Source: JAIYCX01 sp964353175
GTDB taxonomy: Bacteria; Bdellovibrionota_C; UBA2361; SZUA-149; DAOLCO01
Length of the DNA: 64,000 bases
Assembly: GCA_964353175.1 (NCBI GenBank)
Contig: CAYGUX010000006.1
Span: 1-64,000 of the forward strand
Direction: 5' to 3'
In this document: positions 26,347 to 34,036 of the stretch, piece after piece
How the letters are laid out: the number at the start of each line of letters is the position of its first letter
Position numbering within the stretch: the first letter of the stretch is position 1
Notes under the pieces: model-generated
Told to the model about the DNA's origin: nothing
Database searches by the model: none
What the model saw: only the letters and a program-made list of their open reading frames with translations
Translations under genes and position numbers: made by a program

Positions 26347-27105
26347 GTGGCTTATCACAGAAGATACCGACCACCCATACTTAGGAAGTATCTTTTCGGA
26401 AGAAGAGGTTTAAAGTTATGGCCAATTCTCATTATTCTAGCTGTTCTATATTCTATAGGATTTGATGTTGGCAGTAGAGATGACTTAGATTCTTTAAATC
26501 AAGTATCTAGTAATATCTTACATTTAGTTTTAAGTTCATTCTTTTTCATTTTTATTTTCATAGCTTTTTATTCTATCGTTTCCATCCTTCGAGCTAGGAA
26601 GTATAACCAAACCAACTCTGAAAAATTAGAAAAATCATTTAGAGATATGCCCTGGCAATATAATCGGATGGTCGTTGAATTGCATGCTCAAGTTGAGTAT
26701 GTTTTCAAGAATGATTTTTCCTATGTTTTAAAGCGAAAAGTAAATGCTCTAGTTAGAGATTTAAAAAATGACCCAAGTCATAATTCTAGACACGTTCATC
26801 AAAGGATTCTACTAAGTTCTCCACAATTAAGAAAAGGTGAAAATTTTATATTGATCCATAATACGAAGTTTGGAAAATTAAAATTGAAAAAAGGTGCTTG
26901 GATATTAGTCAAAGGTGAGTATATCCATGACATTCAAAAAAATAGGTCAAAAAAAAGTCACTACTATGGGAAACTTCATTATTCACATGAACCAGTTGGA
27001 TGTGTGAATCCATTAAAGTTGAGTAAATCAGAGATCGCTGAGTTGTCATTTCTTAAGGTAAAGGTTAAAAAGCCTAATTTGCCAGATGAATTGCGTCAGT
27101 CTTGA
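26347..27105 (+). CDS. Membrane protein with DUF3465-like domain
   Basis: The protein has 252 residues, starting at GTG 26347. The first 90 residues contain two membrane segments (about 25-40 and 60-82). The C-terminal part matches DUF3465: HQRILLSSPQLRKGENFILIHNTKFGKL, then KKGAWILVKGEYI and GKLHYSHEPVG. DUF3465 proteins have an OB-like beta barrel of unknown function. The protein probably sits in the inner membrane, with the domain on one face. The gene is monocistronic, followed by a 46-base gap before the convergent J-domain gene. Confidence 0.6.
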   Translation: MAYHRRYRPPILRKYLFGRRGLKLWPILIILAVLYSIGFDVGSRDDLDSLNQVSSNILHLVLSSFFFIFIFIAFYSIVSILRARKYNQTNSEKLEKSFRDMPWQYNRMVVELHAQVEYVFKNDFSYVLKRKVNALVRDLKNDPSHNSRHVHQRILLSSPQLRKGENFILIHNTKFGKLKLKKGAWILVKGEYIHDIQKNRSKKSHYYGKLHYSHEPVGCVNPLKLSKSEIAELSFLKVKVKKPNLPDELRQS

Positions 27106-27151
27106 TATTCCTTACATACATCAAGTTTCCCAATATCTATGTATGGTAAAA

Positions 27152-28144
27152 CTAAGTTTGAACGGACTTCTTTAGTCCAGAAAGAATAAATAAAGTCTTT
27201 TCACGCTCCTTCCTCACTTCATCTCGGTTCTTTTTATCTTCAGTGGTTTTCACCAGGAAGGCCTTTACTGATAAGTTGCCATGGATGCTTCTGTCTTTAT
27301 CCCAAAGTCCACCAGAAGGAATAATTAGAGGGGTTTCAAGATTGCTAGAGTCGAGAGTAATTGTTTCAAATCCTTCAGTTGTAGCAACCGTCATAGAGAT
27401 AGGATTACTTAATTCCTCTCTTAGCATCGGAACGCTAATTTGAATGTCAAATCCTTTTCTTTTGAAGTATGGGTTAGGATTAACTTTTACAATGATTTTA
27501 ACTTCGTCATAACCTAGTGCAGCATCCGTTCTTGCAAGCTTTATTTTTAATTTTTTTTCCCGAGTTGCTATTGGTGGAATAGGTAAATCTCTCCTATGTT
27601 GAGCGCCATTATAGTTAAGAAAAACTACTCTGGTGGTCCCTGTGAGCGCCTCCATTTCATCGATTGAGAAAGAATAAACTCTTTCTTTCTCAGGTGGTTT
27701 GCTCCCCTGTCTTGGTCTGCGAGCCCACTCTTTCTTGACTAAAGAATTATTTAATACCCCTTCCGGGAGAAGACTTTTTAGTGTTCCTAGTAAGCTATTT
27801 TCATTTTTAAGTTTAGACTTCCTATTGATATAGTAAGCTGTTTCAGTCTCCTCAGCATATTTTAATTCATTTCTTAGTTTTTGTGAGCTATTTAGAAAAC
27901 CATTTTCAACTTGAGTGAGAATTCCTTTTTGAGTGTCGTAGTCTGCTCTAAGTTGAGCGTCTGAAAGTATTTGATATGCTTGTTGGATTCTAGAAAACTT
28001 GAGTCTCGCATCTTCGCTGGGATTAATATCCGGATGAAACTCTCTAGCTAGTCTTCTGTAGGCATCTTTAATATCATCAAGTGTAGCAGAACTAGGTATT
28101 TCTAGTTCGTTGTAATAGCTATGTGCTTGATTTCGTGAGCTCAT
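27152..28144 (-). CDS. J-domain co-chaperone (CbpA-like, no zinc finger)
   Basis: The protein has 330 residues. The N-terminal J domain (about 8-70) contains AYRRLAREFHPDINP with the HPD motif that stimulates DnaK. There is no Gly/Phe region of normal length and no CxxCxGxG zinc fingers. The middle (80-160) is unique, and the C-terminal part resembles the client-binding beta domain (IIVKVNPNPYFKRKGFDIQISVPM). It is a CbpA-type or specialised co-chaperone. No dnaK lies nearby. The gene is divergent from etfB. Confidence 0.85.
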   Translation of the reverse strand: MSSRNQAHSYYNELEIPSSATLDDIKDAYRRLAREFHPDINPSEDARLKFSRIQQAYQILSDAQLRADYDTQKGILTQVENGFLNSSQKLRNELKYAEETETAYYINRKSKLKNENSLLGTLKSLLPEGVLNNSLVKKEWARRPRQGSKPPEKERVYSFSIDEMEALTGTTRVVFLNYNGAQHRRDLPIPPIATREKKLKIKLARTDAALGYDEVKIIVKVNPNPYFKRKGFDIQISVPMLREELSNPISMTVATTEGFETITLDSSNLETPLIIPSGGLWDKDRSIHGNLSVKAFLVKTTEDKKNRDEVRKEREKTLFILSGLKKSVQT

Positions 28145-28290
28145 TATAACGCTATCCTGATCTTCTTAGGTTGCCATTTCGGTACTTAGTATCTTATAAT
28201 CATAATCTATATCGGCAGTTTTAATCCTAGGCTCAAGTAAGAACATTGCACCTAACTAACTGTATTTAAAGAATTATTGAGAGTTGAGAA

Positions 28291-29046
28291 ATGAAAAAAA
28301 TTTTAGTGCCAATAAAAAGAGTGCTTGATTGGCAGTTGAAAGTAAAACCAAGTGCTTCAGGAACAGAGATTGATCAATCTAATGCAAAATGGATTATCAA
28401 CACATTTGATGAAATTGCAGTAGAGGAGTCTTTACGGATTCGTGATGCTGGACAGGGATTTTCAGAAGTTGTTTTAGTATGCGTTGGACCTCAGACTGCT
28501 TCTGAACAAATTAGAAGCGCTTTAGCTATGGGAGCTGATAGAGGAATACATGTTGTTACAGATGAGAATCTTGATTCCGAACAAATCGCACACATTTTAA
28601 GTGCAATTGTTAAAAAGGACCAATATGATTTAGTCATGATGGGGAAACAGGCAATTGACAGTGACTCAAGTCAGACTGGACAGAGATTATCTCATTTAGC
28701 TAATTTGCCTCTTGCCTCTTTTGCCTCCAAGGTAGTGATAGAGGGAGAGAAGGCTTTAGTCACAAGGGAAGTTGATGGAGGTTTAGAAACTATTAGGATT
28801 AAATTGCCAGCAATTATTACAACTGATCTTAGATTAAATGAGCCTAGATTACGATCTTTGCCTGGAATAGTGGCCGCTAAAAAGAAACCCATAGAAGAGA
28901 TTTCATTAGACAGCATTGAAGGCCATAGAGAGAGTAGAACTAAGGTTGTTAAATTAGAACTACCACCTAAGAGAGCAGCGGGTAAAAAAGTTGATACCGT
29001 TGATGAACTTGTGAGCTTACTAAAAAACGAAGCAAAGGTTATATAA
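28291..29046 (+). CDS. etfB: Electron transfer flavoprotein, beta subunit
   Basis: EtfB pairs with EtfA and carries electrons from acyl-CoA dehydrogenases to the respiratory chain. The 251-residue length is normal. Characteristic segments are VPIKRVLDWQLKVKP at the N-terminus, ALAMGADRGIHV, and GKQAIDSDSSQTGQRLSHL, which belongs to the AMP-binding site in this family. The start ATG at 28291 has GAGA before it. It is followed 2 bases later by etfA, so the pair is one operon. Confidence 0.95.
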   Translation: MKKILVPIKRVLDWQLKVKPSASGTEIDQSNAKWIINTFDEIAVEESLRIRDAGQGFSEVVLVCVGPQTASEQIRSALAMGADRGIHVVTDENLDSEQIAHILSAIVKKDQYDLVMMGKQAIDSDSSQTGQRLSHLANLPLASFASKVVIEGEKALVTREVDGGLETIRIKLPAIITTDLRLNEPRLRSLPGIVAAKKKPIEEISLDSIEGHRESRTKVVKLELPPKRAAGKKVDTVDELVSLLKNEAKVI

Positions 29047-29048
29047 TA

Positions 29049-30023
29049 ATGAGTACAATTTTAGTTTATATAGAACATTCCGGTAGTACCGTATCAAAGT
29101 CCGCACTATCAGTGATTACGGCAGGTTTAAAAGCTAAAGCCAGTCACGCAGCTTCAAAAGTAGTTGGAGTATTAATGGGAGCGGATGAAGTTGTAGAAGC
29201 TGCCAATACAACCCTTACTTATGGTTTAGATGAAGTTGTTTATATTAAAAATGCAGCTCTCTCAACTTTTGTTCCAAGTGTTTATGGACTTGCATTGGCA
29301 GAGGTCTCCAAACAAGTCTCTCCATCTTTAATCCTAGCGACTGCTAGTTCAAAGGGTAGAGATTTTATGCCCTATCTAGCTTCAGTGCTAGATGCTCCTC
29401 AGGCAAGTGATGTTTTGGAGTTCTTAGCAGGCGGTAATTTCCGTCGGCCAATGTACGCGGGGAATATCTTTGCAGAAGTAAGTTTAGTTGGGGATGTTAA
29501 AGTTTCTACGATTAGAAGTAGTGCTTTTGGTGTTCCTGATACTCAAAGTAGCGCAAGCCCACTTAAAGAAGTAAGCGTAAGCGTGAGCGCTTCTGATCAT
29601 ACTGAGCTGGTTTCTTTTGATACCGTTAAAAGTTCAAGACCTGAATTAGGAGATGCAGAAGTTGTTGTTAGTGGTGGTCGGGCGATGAAGTCCGCTGAGA
29701 ATTTTGAATCTGTGCTAGCACCTCTCGCAGATGTATTAGACGCTGCAATTGGAGCTAGTCGAGCTGCGGTTGATTCTGGATATGCTCCCAATGATTGGCA
29801 GGTAGGGCAAACAGGAAAGATTGTTGCACCTAAGTTATATTTTGCCATTGGAATATCTGGAGCGGTACAACATCTAGCTGGAATGAAAGATTCTAAATGT
29901 ATCGTCGCGATAAATAAAGACCCTGAAGCGCCTATTTTTGAAGTAGCTGATTATGGAATAGTAGCCGATCTTTATCAGGTAGTACCTGAACTGACTGAAA
30001 AGATTAAAGCCGCAAAAAGTTAG
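29049..30023 (+). CDS. etfA: Electron transfer flavoprotein, alpha subunit
   Basis: EtfA, 324 residues, carries the FAD site in its C-terminal half: GGRAMKSAENF, VGQTGKIVAPKLYFAIGISG and AVQHLAGMKDS, followed by NKDPEAPIFEVADYGIV. It dimerises with EtfB and hands electrons to ETF-quinone oxidoreductase, which I do not see here. The DUF192 gene starts 5 bases downstream and may be cotranscribed. Confidence 0.95.
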   Translation: MSTILVYIEHSGSTVSKSALSVITAGLKAKASHAASKVVGVLMGADEVVEAANTTLTYGLDEVVYIKNAALSTFVPSVYGLALAEVSKQVSPSLILATASSKGRDFMPYLASVLDAPQASDVLEFLAGGNFRRPMYAGNIFAEVSLVGDVKVSTIRSSAFGVPDTQSSASPLKEVSVSVSASDHTELVSFDTVKSSRPELGDAEVVVSGGRAMKSAENFESVLAPLADVLDAAIGASRAAVDSGYAPNDWQVGQTGKIVAPKLYFAIGISGAVQHLAGMKDSKCIVAINKDPEAPIFEVADYGIVADLYQVVPELTEKIKAAKS

Positions 30024-30028
30024 TTTAA

Positions 30029-30505
30029 GTGAAATTATTTTCCATTGTTTGTTTATCTCTTTTAGTGTTGCAAGTCTCCTGCTATGCAGGAGACTTAAGA
30101 GAGGATGCGGTGATAACTTGCACTAAAGCTGATGGGACAAAGATAGAAAATCTATCAGTGGAAATTGCTAAAACAGATGCGGAGAGAAGTAGAGGTCTGA
30201 TGTATCGGAGGGAGCTTCGATCAAAGACGGGTATGGTCTTTATTATGCCTGATGAAGTAATTCAGTCATTTTGGATGAAGAATACTTATATTCCCCTCGA
30301 TATGTTTTTCCTCACTAAGGATGGTAGAGTAAATACCGTCTTAAAAAATGTCCCCCCTTTAACTCTAACAGGAAGAAGAAGTAAGGAGCCATCTAAGTTT
30401 GTTTTAGAATTAATAGGTGGCAGTGCTGAGAGTTTAGGGATAGAGGAGGGCTGTAAATTTCAGGTGATTGAAGATAAGGGTTCTTCTTTGAGTTTTGGTC
30501 AGTAG
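30029..30505 (+). CDS. Exported DUF192 protein
   Basis: The protein has 158 residues from GTG 30029, with a signal peptide ending near YAG. The mature part is the DUF192 fold: AKTDAERSRGLMYRRELRSKTGMVF, FWMKNTYIPLDMFFL and VLKNVPPL. These are the family hallmarks. The function of DUF192 is not known. It lies 5 bases after etfA. Confidence 0.85.
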   Translation: MKLFSIVCLSLLVLQVSCYAGDLREDAVITCTKADGTKIENLSVEIAKTDAERSRGLMYRRELRSKTGMVFIMPDEVIQSFWMKNTYIPLDMFFLTKDGRVNTVLKNVPPLTLTGRRSKEPSKFVLELIGGSAESLGIEEGCKFQVIEDKGSSLSFGQ

Positions 30506-30900
30506 CATAGGCTTGAGGGTGGGATACTTGTAGTGACCTCATCGCCTTTCTTAGAATATTTAAGAGACTCAACAATGAAAACACTTAAATTTCAGGGTCT
30601 TAACCCTTTTTGCAAATAAAAAGAATTCCTTAAAATAATAAGCACACAATCTAATTCGCCCATCACAATAGGTTTAGTTGATTTATGTTTTGCTTTAGTC
30701 TATATAGACATCGATATAGTATTAAAAGCCTCTCGTAGGTCATCCAAGGCGCCTTGTCTTGGTTTGTTCATTTAAATTTATTTTTGGGTAGAAGATTTAG
30801 AACTCTCTTCGACTTCATTTAAGAAGTAGAAAGAATTTTTTTGTCTTTGATGAAGTAGAAGAGAGAGTCTTATAATGTTTTAATATTGGTTTTGGTATTA
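30506..30900. other. Long noncoding stretch before the mini-ORF transcript
   Basis: No gene is apparent. It holds an inverted repeat: CTCTCTTC at 30803-30810 and ACTTCAT at 30812-30818 pair with ATGAAGT at 30850-30856 and GAAGAGAG at 30858-30865, about 15 bp with one mismatch. The right arm sits over the -35 region of the promoter below, so the repeat could be an operator. Confidence 0.5.
30847..30876 (+). promoter_or_regulatory. Sigma-70-type promoter of the mini-ORF transcript
   Basis: TTGATG at 30847-30852, an 18-base spacer and a perfect TATAAT at 30871-30876. Transcription would start near 30883. The transcript to the hairpin at 31249-31278 would be about 400 nt. The call rests on the consensus -10 and on the ribosome binding sites and terminator that follow. 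Confidence 0.55.
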
Positions 30901-30917
30901 AAAGTAAGAATTAGAAT

Positions 30918-30952
30918 GGCTCGCTGTGCTGCAGATTGCGGTAGAGTGAGTC
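30918..30952 (+). ncRNA. Structured leader of the mini-ORF transcript
   Basis: GGCTCGCT pairs with AGTGAGTC through eight pairs including G-U, and CTGC pairs with GCGG around AGATT inside it. It lies between the promoter and the first mini-ORF. A 32-codon reading frame from the ATG at 30916 runs through it, but it has no Shine-Dalgarno sequence and overlaps the better-supported first mini-ORF. Confidence 0.4.
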
Positions 30953-30991
30953 AGTTCGATTTACTTTTTTATTATAGAAAGGAGGTGTTCT

Positions 30992-31039
30992 ATGCGTGTG
31001 TTGAACTACTATAGAACATTTTTGAATAGTCGATCCTGA
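30992..31039 (+). CDS. Mini-ORF 1, 15 residues
   Basis: The ribosome binding site AAAGGAGGTG at 30978-30987 is one of the strongest in the window and lies six bases before the ATG at 30992. The product is MRVLNYYRTFLNSRS. The peptide has no recognised relative. The site is so strong that translation is likely, but the peptide could be a regulatory leader instead of a functional product. Confidence 0.5.
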   Translation: MRVLNYYRTFLNSRS

Positions 31040-31068
31040 GTACTGCGACGGCGGCCCCCTAAGGTTGA

Positions 31069-31093
31069 TTTAGTTCAGATGTTCTGAACTAAA
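31069..31093 (+). ncRNA. Hairpin between mini-ORFs 1 and 2
   Basis: TTTAGTTCAGA at 31069-31079 pairs perfectly with TCTGAACTAAA at 31083-31093 around a TGT loop. GCCCC at 31054-31058 can pair with GGGGC at 31100-31104 to extend it. The structure lies within the proposed transcript, ahead of the mini-ORF 2 ribosome binding site. Confidence 0.5.
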
Positions 31094-31125
31094 CCTGATG
31101 GGGCGTCCGACTGAAGGAGATTTTT

Positions 31126-31155
31126 ATGGCGCGCGCAAGGCCACCCCCTGCGTGA
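31126..31155 (+). CDS. Mini-ORF 2, 9 residues, RARPPP core
   Basis: AAGGAGA at 31114-31120 precedes the ATG by five bases. The product is MARARPPPA, followed by TGA. The 21 bases from 31130 to 31150 are repeated exactly at 31200-31220 in mini-ORF 3. Three consecutive prolines slow translation unless EF-P acts, so this may be a stalling peptide. Confidence 0.5.
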   Translation: MARARPPPA

Positions 31156-31195
31156 CCAACCTAATTTTCATCGTTTCTTTTAAAAGGAGTGCACT

Positions 31196-31228
31196 ATGAC
31201 GCGCGCAAGGCCACCCCCTGTAGCGTAA
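31196..31228 (+). CDS. Mini-ORF 3, 10 residues, RARPPP core
   Basis: AAAAGGAG at 31182-31189 precedes the ATG by six bases. The product is MTRARPPPVA, followed by TAA. It differs from mini-ORF 2 by a single codon before the shared core and by one inserted codon after it. The duplicated core and conserved spacing from a ribosome binding site suggest selection on translation of these peptides or on the RNA motif. Confidence 0.5.
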   Translation: MTRARPPPVA

Positions 31229-31248
31229 CCAATTAATTCCCGTTCACC

Positions 31249-31278
31249 GTCGGCTGATAACGAAAGTTATCAGCCGAC
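31249..31278 (+). terminator. Strong 13-bp hairpin with GAAA tetraloop ending the mini-ORF transcript
   Basis: GTCGGCTGATAAC at 31249-31261 pairs perfectly with GTTATCAGCCGAC at 31266-31278 around GAAA. A weak T stretch (ATAATGTTTTTA) follows. It sits between the mini-ORFs and the convergent YheU-like gene, and would also end transcription from that side. Confidence 0.7.
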
Positions 31279-31324
31279 ATAATGTTTTTATAGACTCTCT
31301 TTTCTTCTACAATTCAACACTTGT

Positions 31325-31558
31325 CTATCTGACTTTAAGAGTACAAGTTTCAGTCTCAGATTCAAAAAAAATCCCAGCCTTGCCGTTTTTAAGTAGTTCT
31401 TTAAGTTGAACTCTTTTTTCATCCAAGGAATATTCAACATCCCCATAGTCTGTCCCTTCCCTAAGAATAAAATCATCTAATATTCCATATAGAGCATCAG
31501 TGCTCAAACTTTCGTAAGGTATGGAAACTGCCACTTCTTCTGTTTCATTGTCATGCAT
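31325..31558 (-). CDS. YheU-like UPF0270 family protein
   Basis: The protein has 77 residues. It matches the UPF0270 pattern: a proline-containing N-terminus IPYESLS, then FILREGTDYGDVEYSLDEK and the C-terminal AGIFFESETETCTL. The family (YheU in E. coli) is small and its function is unknown. It starts only 3 bases downstream of the asnS stop, so the two genes are likely one operon, with asnS first. Confidence 0.8.
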   Translation of the reverse strand: MHDNETEEVAVSIPYESLSTDALYGILDDFILREGTDYGDVEYSLDEKRVQLKELLKNGKAGIFFESETETCTLKVR

Positions 31559-31561
31559 AAA

Positions 31562-32944
31562 TTAAAACTCCGCGTGGCCTGGGGTTCTTGGGAAGGGGAT
31601 GCTGTCTCTGATATTTTGCATTCCCGTTACATACATTACTAATCTTTCAAATCCTAAACCGAACCCAGCATGGGGAACAGTACCGAATCTTCTCGTATCT
31701 AGGTACCATTGGTAGTGATCTATCGGTAAATCGAAGGCTTTAATTCTTTGTTCTAGAATATCAAGTCTTTCCTCTCTTTGAGATCCGCCGATAATCTCAC
31801 CTAGTCTAGGTACTAAAAGATCCATTGCCGAAACAGTTTTTTCATCTTCATCTAAGCGCATATAGAAGGCTTTAATTTCTTTAGGGTAGTTTGTTAAAAA
31901 TACAGGCCCTTTTACGTGCTCTTCTGATAAGAATCTTTCATGTTCAGTTTGTAAGTCAGATCCCCAAGTGCATGGAAATTCGAACTTCTTTCCGGAGTTT
32001 TCTAACACTTTAATTGCTTCTGTATAAGTCATTCTTTCAAACTTACTTTTTGCTACAGACTCCAAGGACTTAATAATCCCAGGTTCAACCCATTTATCGA
32101 AAAACTCTAAATCTTCAGCGCAGTTTTTTAGGACATAGTTTAGAGTGTATTTTAAAAAGTCCTCAGCAATATCTGCATTGCCTTTTAAGTCACAAAAAGC
32201 CATCTCAGGTTCTATCATCCAAAACTCAGCTAGATGCCTTGGGGTATTAGAGTTTTCTGCTCTAAAGGTGGGGCCAAAAGTATAGATATTTTTTAAAGCG
32301 AGGGCGAATAGTTCACCTTCAAGTTGCCCAGATACAGTTAAGTATGTAGGACTTCCAAAAAAGTCTTTAGAGTAGTTTACTTCACCTTTATCGGTCTTTG
32401 GGATGTTGTCCAAGGGGAGCGTGCTGACTTGAAACATTGAACCTGCTCCCTCGCAATCAGATGCCGTAATAATCGGCGAATGAAGATTTGCAAAGCCTCT
32501 TTCCGTAAAAAAAGAATGCACCGCAAAACTCAGAGCACTTCTAACTCTAAATACAGCACCAAAGGTATTGGTCCTAGGTCGAAGGTGGGCGATTGTTCTA
32601 AGAAATTCATTTGTATGTCGTTTTTTTTGGAGTGGAAAGGTTTCAGGGTCAGCAGCACCATGAACTTTTATACTTCTGGCTTCTACCTCTATGTCTTGAC
32701 CTTTAGCCGGAGACTCTTTAACTAATCCCTCGATGCTCAATGAAGCTCCTGTAGTGGCGGTACTAAAGTTCTCAGGAGGTAAGCTATTGTGCTCAACTAT
32801 AATTTGAATATTTGCTAAGCAACTTCCATCATTGATCTCTATAAAGCTAAGTCCCTTAGAGTCACGTCTAGTTCGTACCCAACCTTCGATACGAATATCT
32901 TCACCGATAGGTTTATTTTTTAAGATTTGTTTAATACTTGGCAT
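31562..32944 (-). CDS. asnS: Asparaginyl-tRNA synthetase
   Basis: AsnRS charges tRNA-Asn. The 460 residues hold an N-terminal OB-fold anticodon domain (RIEGWVRTRRDSKGLSFIEINDGS), then the class II core with motif 2 (FRAENSNTPRHLAEFWMIEPE) in two parts and motif 3 (GFGLGFERLVMYVTGM). The NxPRHLAEFWM form distinguishes Asn from Asp enzymes. It reads into the YheU-like gene 3 bases later. Confidence 0.95.
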   Translation of the reverse strand: MPSIKQILKNKPIGEDIRIEGWVRTRRDSKGLSFIEINDGSCLANIQIIVEHNSLPPENFSTATTGASLSIEGLVKESPAKGQDIEVEARSIKVHGAADPETFPLQKKRHTNEFLRTIAHLRPRTNTFGAVFRVRSALSFAVHSFFTERGFANLHSPIITASDCEGAGSMFQVSTLPLDNIPKTDKGEVNYSKDFFGSPTYLTVSGQLEGELFALALKNIYTFGPTFRAENSNTPRHLAEFWMIEPEMAFCDLKGNADIAEDFLKYTLNYVLKNCAEDLEFFDKWVEPGIIKSLESVAKSKFERMTYTEAIKVLENSGKKFEFPCTWGSDLQTEHERFLSEEHVKGPVFLTNYPKEIKAFYMRLDEDEKTVSAMDLLVPRLGEIIGGSQREERLDILEQRIKAFDLPIDHYQWYLDTRRFGTVPHAGFGLGFERLVMYVTGMQNIRDSIPFPRTPGHAEF

Positions 32945-33103
32945 ATCATCCCCACTTAGATTGTTTGGTTTTGTTTACTATAAGATTGGGTAAATAGTAA
33001 ATTATTTAGATTTCGGGTGAGCACTTACTCGATTAGATTGGGGCCCTTATAGGAGACTATTCTAATGAAAGATCTTAGCAAAAATACTTTGCAGATTAGA
33101 CCA

Positions 33104-33433
33104 TTAGTGACTTTGGGAACTTGTGGGTTCGCTGATGTTTCTAGACTCTCTTGGCACAAAACCACCCCTGAGTCCAAGAACAGTCCTTACAGTTTTAGGG
33201 CATAGGCCTAGGTGCAGGCATACATTGGAGAAGGAATATAGGTATTCTCTTTCACTAGAAAGTAGATATTCCTTTGCGGTTCGTCCAGCCTGGCCTTTTT
33301 TACAAAGATCATCAAGAGCGCTTTTTAATACCGCGGCCATTAAAGTTTTCTCAGGTTGAGACGCATCAAATTGCATGAACTCATCAAAAGCCACAAATAT
33401 TGCTGTTTCAGCTCTTCCGCTTTTATCTTTCAT
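33104..33433 (-). CDS. Small helical protein of a deltaproteobacteria-like family
   Basis: The protein has 109 residues. MAAVLKSALDDLCKK followed by AKEYLLSSEREYLYSFSNVCLHLGLCPKTVRTVL matches a pattern common in small proteins of deltaproteobacterial-type genomes: a helix with AVL-xx-AL, then W/YxFSFxNVCxxLGL-xPxxVR. The second part reads like a helix-turn-helix, so a DNA-binding regulator is likely. No partner gene is evident. The final 25 residues are unique. Confidence 0.65.
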   Translation of the reverse strand: MKDKSGRAETAIFVAFDEFMQFDASQPEKTLMAAVLKSALDDLCKKGQAGRTAKEYLLSSEREYLYSFSNVCLHLGLCPKTVRTVLGLRGGFVPRESRNISEPTSSQSH

Positions 33434-33669
33434 TTTTTTACTTTACCTTTTGAAAGTTAGTTATTGTAGTTATCGTCAATTTGAATACGATTTCTTTAGA
33501 CTCTAGTTCTAATAAATCACCTATTTTTGATGCTCAGAACTGGTAGGAGATTTTTTATTTATCAGTAGAGAAGTGCGAATCCTTTTTTTTATAACCTCAT
33601 CTTAAGGAGTAGATAGGTAGTAAAAGTTTGTTCTGATAAACTAAGAAGTTGTCCTCAAGTGGAGGCTAT

Positions 33670-33939
33670 ATGTATATAAAATCAAGTACTTCGGTACCTC
33701 AAATTGATCGAAATCCTAAGTCTGGAAAAGTTCATAAGAAGACAGATTCAGGCTCTAATTCATTTAAAGATCTCTTGGAAGAGATTGATATTATTGAATT
33801 AAGCACAGAACTTGATCCCGATGAGAAGAGAAAAAGTGATCTTCGTAAGAAAGAACAAGAAAAATCTGAGGCTCAACAAGGCGAAGTAGTTGAAACTAGG
33901 CCAGAAATTCCCACAACGGGATTAAATCGAATAGTTTAA
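33670..33939 (+). CDS. Small charged hypothetical protein
   Basis: The protein has 89 residues from the ATG at 33670, which follows GGAGG at 33661-33665; a TTG seven codons upstream is in frame but lacks a comparable site. It is rich in Lys, Glu, Asp and Ser, without Cys, Trp or a signal. The N-terminus is MYIKSSTSVPQIDR and the C-terminus is acidic and disordered. It lies about 100 bases upstream of the HDOD protein on the same strand and may be cotranscribed. No family recognised. Confidence 0.55.
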   Translation: MYIKSSTSVPQIDRNPKSGKVHKKTDSGSNSFKDLLEEIDIIELSTELDPDEKRKSDLRKKEQEKSEAQQGEVVETRPEIPTTGLNRIV

Positions 33940-34036
33940 AAGCCTTTCTCATCGATCAATCCTAAGTATTTCATCGTATTCATCCGTTAGTACAATAAGT
34001 ATTTTTAATATTAGCTATGTCTAAGAAGAATATTTA

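Noticed and set aside
30916..31014. 32-codon frame beginning at the ATG at 30916 in the mini-ORF transcript
   Set aside because: It has no Shine-Dalgarno sequence, runs through a hairpin and overlaps mini-ORF 1, which has a near-perfect site.
33065..33205. 46-codon plus-strand frame preceded by GGAG
   Set aside because: It is antisense to the 109-residue gene at 33104-33433, which matches a recognisable family pattern. The antisense frame has no supporting features beyond the purine tract.
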